The notes under the pieces were generated by a model. That model saw only the letters and a list, made by a program, of their open reading frames with translations. It was not told the origin of the DNA and did no database searches. Source: a virus. From it: a stretch of 22,160 nucleotides of DNA. Each line of letters starts with the position of its first letter. Positions within the stretch are counted from its first letter, which is position 1. Made by a program: the position numbers and the translations under genes. The stretch lies in IMG/VR virus record IMGVR_UViG_3300030109_004175, positions 1 to 22,160 of that record; one strand, 5' to 3'. This document shows positions 7,810 to 15,007 of the stretch, piece by piece.

Positions 7810-8139
7810 TCAATCGTAAATTACACAATGGATGAACGCGGGATTTATTGCCGAACCACCGGCATCTTCTGCTCGTACACCAAATGTATTTCCGTGTCTT
7901 CCGAAAATACTTGCGATTCCTTCATTTCCTGCGGTGAGTTCTGCTGTTACTTGAACACAATATCCTGTTTTTCCGAGGTTGTGTGTAACATGCCAAACAC
8001 CCTCGTTCGCCTTGGACGATGCAATGACACCAGTTCCTACAATCTGATCGGTTACAATACCCGATGCAGCCGTTCCATTGAATGTAATTGCATGTCTTGG
8101 TCCAACACCCGTTACTTGTCTAGCACTCTGATCACCCAT
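7810..8139 (-). CDS. Small free-standing fibre-tip-like beta domain protein
   Basis: This 109-residue product has a Gly/Ala/Thr-rich start and a beta-type core GVWHVTHNLGKTGYCVQVTA, then NTFGVRAEDAGGS and IHCVIYD. The core pattern (GV-aromatic, TH, Tyr-x-Val, then an F/V-rich strand and a short C-terminal strand) parallels the last 65 residues of the adjacent 472-residue fibre (GVYGITHDFATAEYSVSI). It therefore looks like a separately encoded copy of that fibre's C-terminal domain. No signal or membrane segment is seen. It starts one base after the upstream stop (TAATATG), so the two are likely co-translated. It may be a tip or decoration subunit of a fibre. That is inferred from similarity by eye. 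Confidence 0.78.
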   Translation of the reverse strand: MGDQSARQVTGVGPRHAITFNGTAASGIVTDQIVGTGVIASSKANEGVWHVTHNLGKTGYCVQVTAELTAGNEGIASIFGRHGNTFGVRAEDAGGSAINPAFIHCVIYD

Positions 8140-8140
8140 A

Positions 8141-9559
8141 TTAGTTTACCGCCTTCGCTAAGATTACTTCTATCGCATTTGCTGTCAATGTATTTGAACC
8201 ATTATAAACATTTATTGTCACATAATTATTACTCTTGGTGTTTACATTAGCAAACATCGCATTTGATCCTGCAACCGGAGCAATTGAAACAGAATATTCA
8301 GCAGTTGCAAAGTCATGAGTAATACCATAAACTCCAGTTGAAGGAGAATGGGATGTCAAGTCACTGTTTCCGCTGTCTTTGCTTCCGTCTGATGCAATTG
8401 AAATTCTACGCATCATTGGTGCCATGGTGTCAACTTCTGGTGCGATTTTTGCTCCAACATAGGATAGAACATATCCTGCCGTCGGACCAAATCCAATCAA
8501 CATTGGTTTTCTAATTTTACCTGCTGTTGCTGGTTCTTGATTTGTTACTTCTCCACTATTTCCTTGTGTTCCGCTTAGGAAATAAACTCCACCCGGAGCA
8601 AGTGTTGAACCGGCAGCACCACTTGCGACACCCAGTCCATTAGAGAAATCTCCTCGGATTTCTCCCTGCATTGTAACAACAAATTGGTTTGCGTTTGGAA
8701 CTTCAGATATAATGCCAAGAACTTCAGCATCTGCTTCCGAATTTCCATGTGCTGGTTGACATGTAAGACCATTTAATCTTACACACATTCCAAATGTAAA
8801 TCCGTGACTTGCGTGTGTAAACAGTTTCTTATTTACACCATCATAAATTCTAACCAACCCATCTTCGTCGAAATAGATTCCTTGAGTTATAGCGGCACTT
8901 GCAGTGGACATATGACCAATTTTCATTGCTTTTTGGCTATAAGATTGTCCCATGATACCAGCAGTTGCAACTGTGCTTACCATAAGTCCCGCACCAGTTG
9001 CATTTACACCAGATTTAAATCTCAAAGTATCATCAGTGGATTTAAGTCCAACTCCACCTGTGAGATTAATATAATCGGTACAAGTCCATGCACCAGAACA
9101 ACCAACTCCAAGCGTGTTAAATGTTAAACTTCCGCTTCCGGTTGTAATTCCACCCCACAAAAACGATGCATCTGCTCCGTCTTTTCTCTTTAATATAACA
9201 CCGCCACCACCACCAGAGTCAATGTGAACATCTGCTGTACCATTTCCGTTTTCTACATCACCTAATACTATATTGTAATCATCTATTGTTAGATTTGTAG
9301 AATTTACCGTAGTTACACTTCCGTTAAATACAACATTTCCGGTAAATGTGATTCCATGAGGAATTGTCTTGGCTATACTTACTGTCGCAAGACCACTTGT
9401 GGATTGTGATACATCAATTCCGGTTCCGGCGGTAACAGCATATGTTGATATGTTGTTTAGTTTCGCAATAATAGAATTATTGGAAACAGTCAACCACTCA
9501 TGGAATGTGTCACCGAGAACTAAATTTGGTATTTGATATGTGTTAGTTTCAACGCCCAT
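8141..9559 (-). CDS. Modular tail fibre / virion structural protein
   Basis: This 472-residue fibre-type protein is predicted to be all-beta and is Gly/Ser/Thr/Asn-rich. The N-terminus (IPNLVLGDTFHEWLTVSNNS) has the look of the attachment segment of T4 gp9/gp10-type proteins. Residues 66-102 (TFTGNVVFNGSVTTVNSTNL and TIDDYNIVLGD) are a motif common in marine phage structural proteins. Residues about 247-372 form the THASHGF...GEI...VYFL...IRKPML module also found at the start of the 670-residue fibre. Residues 408-470 form a terminal domain that resembles the next gene. The start overlaps the preceding stop (TAATG), with AAAGG a few bases upstream, which implies translational coupling. It probably forms a fibre linked to the baseplate, and its exact T4 counterpart is unclear. 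Confidence 0.85.
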   Translation of the reverse strand: MGVETNTYQIPNLVLGDTFHEWLTVSNNSIIAKLNNISTYAVTAGTGIDVSQSTSGLATVSIAKTIPHGITFTGNVVFNGSVTTVNSTNLTIDDYNIVLGDVENGNGTADVHIDSGGGGGVILKRKDGADASFLWGGITTGSGSLTFNTLGVGCSGAWTCTDYINLTGGVGLKSTDDTLRFKSGVNATGAGLMVSTVATAGIMGQSYSQKAMKIGHMSTASAAITQGIYFDEDGLVRIYDGVNKKLFTHASHGFTFGMCVRLNGLTCQPAHGNSEADAEVLGIISEVPNANQFVVTMQGEIRGDFSNGLGVASGAAGSTLAPGGVYFLSGTQGNSGEVTNQEPATAGKIRKPMLIGFGPTAGYVLSYVGAKIAPEVDTMAPMMRRISIASDGSKDSGNSDLTSHSPSTGVYGITHDFATAEYSVSIAPVAGSNAMFANVNTKSNNYVTINVYNGSNTLTANAIEVILAKAVN

Positions 9560-9798
9560 TATTCATTTACCTTTAAAATATCTTTAATCTCATTTAGTAT
9601 AGATTTCAACTCTTGAACTTCATCTCTAATCTTATTTATTTCATTTTCGTTGCTTATAATTTTATTATTTCTTTCTTTTTTCAACAACCATGATTTCTTT
9701 TCTTCTATATCAGTTTTCAAAATTGCTTTTGAGTGGTTGTCTCGAACAATGTCGTTTCTATTTTCTATGAGTGTTGTATTTTTCATTCTATTATCCAT
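9559..9798 (-). CDS. Small coiled-coil protein between baseplate and fibre genes
   Basis: The product is 79 residues, highly charged and lacks Gly-rich beta sequence, unlike its neighbours. The first half holds RNDIVRDNHSKAILKTDIEE. The second half (NEINKIRDEVQELKSILNEI) has leucine/isoleucine spacing of a coiled coil. I have an impression of similar short genes beside fibre genes in marine T4-like phages, but no named function. The ATG at 9798 overlaps the stop of the giant upstream gene by 8 bases. An ATG four codons later (9786) is an alternative. It is coupled to the following fibre by TAATG. A fibre-assembly chaperone or a trimerisation or attachment adaptor is plausible from size and place, but this is not shown. 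Confidence 0.75.
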   Translation of the reverse strand: MDNRMKNTTLIENRNDIVRDNHSKAILKTDIEEKKSWLLKKERNNKIISNENEINKIRDEVQELKSILNEIKDILKVNE

Positions 9799-12700
9799 TC
9801 AGTGCAATTGTTCTGAAATCCTTTATTGAAGGAACTTTTGTCGTAGAAGAACTATATAAACAAATTTTAATCGCAAATGTTTTTATTGGTTTATCAAAAT
9901 TAGAACTTAGTGAGAAAACCGATTCGGTGAAGTCATAATTATTAGATGAGTTAGGAATGGCTACATCTTCTGTCATCTGTGTGTACGGAACATCTTCGAA
10001 TGGAGTTGTGTCCTCTTCTGCAAGTGGTTTGATAAACACCTGAATAGTTGCTTCAGCAGGTTTGTTTACAGACATCAGCACTTTAAAGTTACTAGATTCA
10101 AATCCATCTGAAAGTGTGACTCTTCTAGTTATGTATCTCGCCGCAGAACCAGCCGCTTCTTGTCCTTCATATAAGGAATCGTCGGTTGAATTTGCATTCG
10201 GATTTAATTCTCCGTTCTTGGTGGTATCTGTGCTGTTGTTAACAGTGTTATTTACACTTATCAAATCCAAACGCTTTGTGTCGATTATTGGAGAAACAAA
10301 AGCGTTTGATGTAGTCATAGTTGTATTTACCAAGAAATCTGAAGTTGATGTCATTCTTTGTGGTGATTCTAAATATAGGTTTTCGTTTGCAATGATTCCT
10401 ACATTTGAAATACCACCCAAAGTTGTTAGCGAATGTGAAATATTGGTATTTCTTGGAGTGTATTCTCCAGAAGCAATTTTAATAAGATCGGAAGTAATTC
10501 CACTTGAACCTACTTGCTCTGTAAATTCATCTGACGGGATGTTGATTTCCACTGAACCGTTGGTGGAGAACGAACAGGCATTTATTCTATACTTTAAACT
10601 GTCCGCAGGATTCGAAGAAGCAATTCCTGAGTTTTGAGGTATGAATAATGTACCATCGTGTGGTTGTTCTGAAATGACACCACCGGAATTTAAATCTGCC
10701 GCTCCGATTGTTCCACTATACAGATTATAGGATTGACTGCTCGTCCTCAGACAGAATGCATATTCTCCAGGACTTAGATGAACAGGTGTATCAAATTTAA
10801 ACCTAGTGTAAGTTTCATCAACAGGATAGTCTTCTCTTACTTCAGATGGGAGGGGTATCAAGGAAATACTAGAGAAGGGAACCACTTTAGACAAGTGAGG
10901 ATATCCATTTATTGTTGGTCGTATTTCCAGTGTGATGGGTACATTTTGATCTATTCGTTGGAAGAATAAATCTATACTTTCCAAGAATATACCGTCTGTC
11001 CATATGTTATTATTTACAGTGAATGTCTGTGATAAAGGATCTGACCATAAATTGTTTTCGTTTGTGGCAATATAAACATCTCTATCAAATGCATCTCTTA
11101 CAATTGAGTTGTCATTCACTACTTGTCTTCTTGAAACAATAGGTCTAGTAGACGCCAAGGTTCCGTCTAATTGATTTACGATTCCCTGTGCATAATAAAT
11201 CCCGTCCGCAGCCGTAGTTGTTTGGGATAAGTCATCCATAGAACTATCTGTTAATCTAAAGAGTCTTTCTCCAGACTTGTATGAGTTTTGAGGTATTGAG
11301 AAGAATGCATTTCTAATATCTCCACTCGGACCCGTAACTAAGGAATCACCAGAAGCACCACCATCTGGACCACAACTTGCCGAAACATTTACACCATCGA
11401 ATATTGGATGAACTGTAGTATTCGGTTTCATTCCATATGCACTGAATTTAATTGTTCTCGAACGAATATAAGGAACAACGCTCACATCTACAATTCTATT
11501 GTTTACAAGTTTCTCTAACCGTTCGGGCAATCTTCTAATTCTTATTCCAGATCTACCCTCATGATTTTTTAGCGTTTCTGTAGAACGAATAGATGAATCT
11601 TCTGCTACTGATATTCTCTGTTCAATGTCTGCGGTGAGAGATGTTGTCCTGAAGTCACTTAAGAAATCTCTACCTCTGTTGCTATACAGGTCGCTCTCTG
11701 TTACATTTCTTCCAGACCACAGAACTTCCCAATCATTCCATTGAGTTCCGAATCCATGTGATGTAGATTCGTTCGTTACTTTCCACCTATCGTTTTCTCC
11801 CTGACTGTTAATTTTAACTACAGGTTTAGAGGATTGGTCGTACCAATTATCGAATGGATCATCAAAATCAACATAACCCATGAACGAAGGAACATTAGCA
11901 GGATTTACTGAAACAAACTGACTTGCAAATGGTTGCCATACGAATTCATTGTATCTGCTATAGTCTAATGTTATAATTCCATTTTTACTGATGGTAATTC
12001 CAGAATTTGCTCCAGTTCCTAATGAGAGACTGTTGCTTGTGAATGACGGCCTTAAATGTCCGTTTTCATAATCAATCGAACAGACATAATCTTTATTGAG
12101 GACATCTCCAACCGAGTGTCCTCTGAACGCATCTACCATAATTCCGTTTTTGAAGATATCATCACCGGAAGAATCTACAAATGATCTTGCTTCTGTTTGC
12201 TGTTCGAGTAAAGACAAACTTGTGTAATATTCTAAAGTTTGTACTCTCTTCTCAATCGAGCCAATGTCTCTCATTGTGTACCGTTTGTTTTCCACATATT
12301 GAGTATTGATGTCGTCTACATTGTATGTGTATGCGGGTACAGTTATTACATACAATGTCATTGCATCACTTCGGTCCGGCGGAGTTTGCGGATTTAGTGC
12401 AGGTATACCTGTAATTACATCAAATTTTCTTTCCTTAGTAAGAATAATTTTATCAACTCTTGACAAGTGATGTGAGTATGTTGCTCTAAAATCGGATGAA
12501 CTTTTCGGACTCAATCCATCTGGTTTTATAGTTCCATCGGATTGTGCTGTACCACGGAAATCAATACAGTTTCTTAGAGAATAACTCTTTCCTGTATTTG
12601 GACTGGTATATATTGGAATGTTGTCAAATGTAAATCCTGATGTCGGATGTGTATATGAATTTGCAATAAATGGTCCGTCTCCACTTTGGTGGTTGAAGTG

Positions 12701-14992
12701 ATCATATTTAATTGTCAAATTCATTGCGCCTGTAATTCCGTCATATCCCAAATCTGGTTTTAGATATAACCGCCCAAAGTCATAATAATTATCTCTTTGT
12801 CCGTTGTCTAACAAGAATACACTCTTGACATCAGATGTTGACAATCCTGCTCTTGCTTGCACCGTTCCTTCATTATCAGTAATAGAAGTTACATTGATGA
12901 TGTCACGATAACTTAGAGGAATATAGTATGCTCCAGATTCACCGTCAAAACTTACGGTTTCTCCATTAGCCGCTCTTGAGAATGTTTCTTCTCTTGCATT
13001 GAACCTTGTTTTGTTTCTTTTTCTCACACTGCTTGATACAGTCGCCAATAGTGTATATGTTCCTGGCGTTAATGGGAAATTCGTATCAGAGTCTCCGATT
13101 GTTAGAGATTGTCTGTCGGAAGATAATACAAATTTAACCTTATCTGTGTCTACTCTTTCCCCTGTAAATCCAGCCGATGCAGTTCCACCTTCTTGGCAAA
13201 TTAAGGTATAATGAGTTTTCTTACTCTGTTGTTGCATTTCATTTGAGGTGGTATCTGTAATATCACCAACAAAAGTCAAATCGGATTGTCCAGTGCTTAT
13301 TGTTTGTGTTGATGACCAATCTGAGGATGCTAAAGTAAATCCTTTATATATCGTATATGAAAGTGTATCAACGGAGTTGATTGAATTTCCAATCGGAAGA
13401 GGGAAAATTGATGCATTGAATCCAGGATCAAAAAGTTTTGTCTTGGATGTTGCTCCCACTGTACCTCCTGTGGCAACAGAGAATCCTGCTGTTAAACTGC
13501 CTGCTCCGAGGTTTGTTCCACCGAATCCCGTAACATTGCCGAAAGCAGTCATTCCCCCAGTTCCGAGATTAACATCAAACAGATACATGTTGTATGACTG
13601 TCCGTAATTTGTAACTCCTGCTGTGTCGTTGTTTGGGATTATTTGACGAACCCTAGCAGTTCCGGTTTTCCCTCCACTGTCCGTTAGGAGGATTTTAGGA
13701 TATTTGTCAATCAGAACATCGAATCCACCCGTCAGTGATCCCGCCGCAGTTGACCTTACTTTTGCGTATGAACCAAATCTTACATCCTGTACTTGTTTGT
13801 TCGTCAGTGTTTCTGTTGTTCTTGCTTTGTCTACAAGAACATATTCTGTTCCTTGTGTTTCCAGTTCATATCCGAAAACATATGCCTTTCCTGCTTCGAG
13901 TCCTATCGCAGCCTTTGTTTCTGTTCCACCTGAATCCGAATCGAAAACATCTAAAGATTCTCTAATGTCAATCTCAAAGGGTTTTGTTGTATAGGAACCA
14001 GATTCGTCATAAGTTCTTCTTGCTAGAGTTTTTTCAATTTCAGAATACTCACTATATTCTGTTGTTGATTGTAATTTTCCATCAACGAATCGAAGCAAAT
14101 CAATAAAGTCTGCGTCTGTGAATCCACTTGCGCCATATGAAGAGTCATTCACAAAGTTTTTGAAGTCAATGTTTAGGTTTACTTGATATCTATCTGCTCC
14201 TGGCGCATTGTAGTTATATGTTCCCGATGCAGGATCTCGCAATGTGTAGTCATCTGTGTGTTCTACTATTTCCTTTTTAACATTAAATCCAATTCTGCTC
14301 GTTGGGTTATTGAACCAACGAATGTTCGAAGAAGATCCTGTCATTGCAAATGGTGATGTGGACTGGTAGTCTGCTTTAACAAACTGACCATCTATGAAGA
14401 AAATTCCATTAGCAATTGTTGTAAGTTTTGCTGTACCAGTTACACCATCTACAACTGTAGCATCTGTATCTGGTTGCGCTACGGATGATGCAACTTTTGC
14501 AAAATATGTCACATCACCAGTTGTTCCTTTGATTACAGCATTATCGCCCCATTGTGGTCCTGCACCACTACCACCATCCATATACTGAACCATTAATATT
14601 GGGTAGTTGTCGTTGCTTGATGTGGAACCAGTTATGCCGTAAAGAACCTTCGCCCTTCGAGTATCATTTGTGGCGGGTTGATTTGTAGTGACTTCCGTTC
14701 CAATAAGCCCTTCGACATTTACATCTTGAGTTTGGTTTGATGGATCATTGGGGAGTAGTCTCAAAAATGTGATATCTTGTGTACTAAGTTCTCCACCAAG
14801 AACCCTAGAGCCATTTTTAAATACATGGCCACCCATCTTTTTCAATTGATCAGAAACTATCGTTTGGAGTTGAGTAAGTTCTCTTGCTTGAACTGCTCTG
14901 CCAGGGCGAAATAACATTCTGAGGAATTTTTTATCCTCATCAAAATCATCCCAGTACGGGTCAGTATTAAAAAGTGTTGCGCTGTATACCAT
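9791..14992 (-). CDS. Giant DUF4815-type virion structural protein (baseplate/fibre base)
   Basis: At 1733 residues this is the largest gene here. The N-terminus (YSATLFNTDPYWDDFDEDKK, then LFRPGRAVQARELTQLQTI) and the helical signature RYTMRDIGSIEKRVQTLEYY (near residue 905) match what I know as the DUF4815 family of phage structural proteins. The first 600 residues are beta-rich, with Gly/Thr blocks. From about residue 1310 (SDPLSQTFTVN) to the end lies a separate beta domain with LTLEIRP-like and SPGEYAFCLRT segments. In T4 this interval holds gp9 and gp10, so it probably replaces them at the baseplate rim and anchors fibres. No direct T4 similarity is visible. AGGAG overlapping the gp8 stop supports the start. 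Confidence 0.88.
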   Translation of the reverse strand: MVYSATLFNTDPYWDDFDEDKKFLRMLFRPGRAVQARELTQLQTIVSDQLKKMGGHVFKNGSRVLGGELSTQDITFLRLLPNDPSNQTQDVNVEGLIGTEVTTNQPATNDTRRAKVLYGITGSTSSNDNYPILMVQYMDGGSGAGPQWGDNAVIKGTTGDVTYFAKVASSVAQPDTDATVVDGVTGTAKLTTIANGIFFIDGQFVKADYQSTSPFAMTGSSSNIRWFNNPTSRIGFNVKKEIVEHTDDYTLRDPASGTYNYNAPGADRYQVNLNIDFKNFVNDSSYGASGFTDADFIDLLRFVDGKLQSTTEYSEYSEIEKTLARRTYDESGSYTTKPFEIDIRESLDVFDSDSGGTETKAAIGLEAGKAYVFGYELETQGTEYVLVDKARTTETLTNKQVQDVRFGSYAKVRSTAAGSLTGGFDVLIDKYPKILLTDSGGKTGTARVRQIIPNNDTAGVTNYGQSYNMYLFDVNLGTGGMTAFGNVTGFGGTNLGAGSLTAGFSVATGGTVGATSKTKLFDPGFNASIFPLPIGNSINSVDTLSYTIYKGFTLASSDWSSTQTISTGQSDLTFVGDITDTTSNEMQQQSKKTHYTLICQEGGTASAGFTGERVDTDKVKFVLSSDRQSLTIGDSDTNFPLTPGTYTLLATVSSSVRKRNKTRFNAREETFSRAANGETVSFDGESGAYYIPLSYRDIINVTSITDNEGTVQARAGLSTSDVKSVFLLDNGQRDNYYDFGRLYLKPDLGYDGITGAMNLTIKYDHFNHQSGDGPFIANSYTHPTSGFTFDNIPIYTSPNTGKSYSLRNCIDFRGTAQSDGTIKPDGLSPKSSSDFRATYSHHLSRVDKIILTKERKFDVITGIPALNPQTPPDRSDAMTLYVITVPAYTYNVDDINTQYVENKRYTMRDIGSIEKRVQTLEYYTSLSLLEQQTEARSFVDSSGDDIFKNGIMVDAFRGHSVGDVLNKDYVCSIDYENGHLRPSFTSNSLSLGTGANSGITISKNGIITLDYSRYNEFVWQPFASQFVSVNPANVPSFMGYVDFDDPFDNWYDQSSKPVVKINSQGENDRWKVTNESTSHGFGTQWNDWEVLWSGRNVTESDLYSNRGRDFLSDFRTTSLTADIEQRISVAEDSSIRSTETLKNHEGRSGIRIRRLPERLEKLVNNRIVDVSVVPYIRSRTIKFSAYGMKPNTTVHPIFDGVNVSASCGPDGGASGDSLVTGPSGDIRNAFFSIPQNSYKSGERLFRLTDSSMDDLSQTTTAADGIYYAQGIVNQLDGTLASTRPIVSRRQVVNDNSIVRDAFDRDVYIATNENNLWSDPLSQTFTVNNNIWTDGIFLESIDLFFQRIDQNVPITLEIRPTINGYPHLSKVVPFSSISLIPLPSEVREDYPVDETYTRFKFDTPVHLSPGEYAFCLRTSSQSYNLYSGTIGAADLNSGGVISEQPHDGTLFIPQNSGIASSNPADSLKYRINACSFSTNGSVEINIPSDEFTEQVGSSGITSDLIKIASGEYTPRNTNISHSLTTLGGISNVGIIANENLYLESPQRMTSTSDFLVNTTMTTSNAFVSPIIDTKRLDLISVNNTVNNSTDTTKNGELNPNANSTDDSLYEGQEAAGSAARYITRRVTLSDGFESSNFKVLMSVNKPAEATIQVFIKPLAEEDTTPFEDVPYTQMTEDVAIPNSSNNYDFTESVFSLSSNFDKPIKTFAIKICLYSSSTTKVPSIKDFRTIALNG

Positions 14993-15002
14993 TTAGATTT
15001 AA

Positions 15003-15007
15003 CTCCT
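15003..15007 (-). promoter_or_regulatory. Ribosome binding site of the DUF4815-type gene
   Basis: AGGAG on the minus strand overlaps the TAG stop of gp8 and lies 10 bases before the ATG at 14992. Confidence 0.7.

Noticed and set aside
9635-9642. AATAAATA on the minus strand, resembling a late promoter about 75 bases before the 472-residue fibre
   Set aside because: It lies inside the small coiled-coil gene in Asn/Ile/Lys codons. A one-mismatch 8-mer is expected by chance, and no second promoter element is visible.
10062-10637. 191-residue plus-strand open frame antisense to the giant gene
   Set aside because: It is a shadow of the DUF4815-type gene, with no recognisable motif or ribosome binding site.
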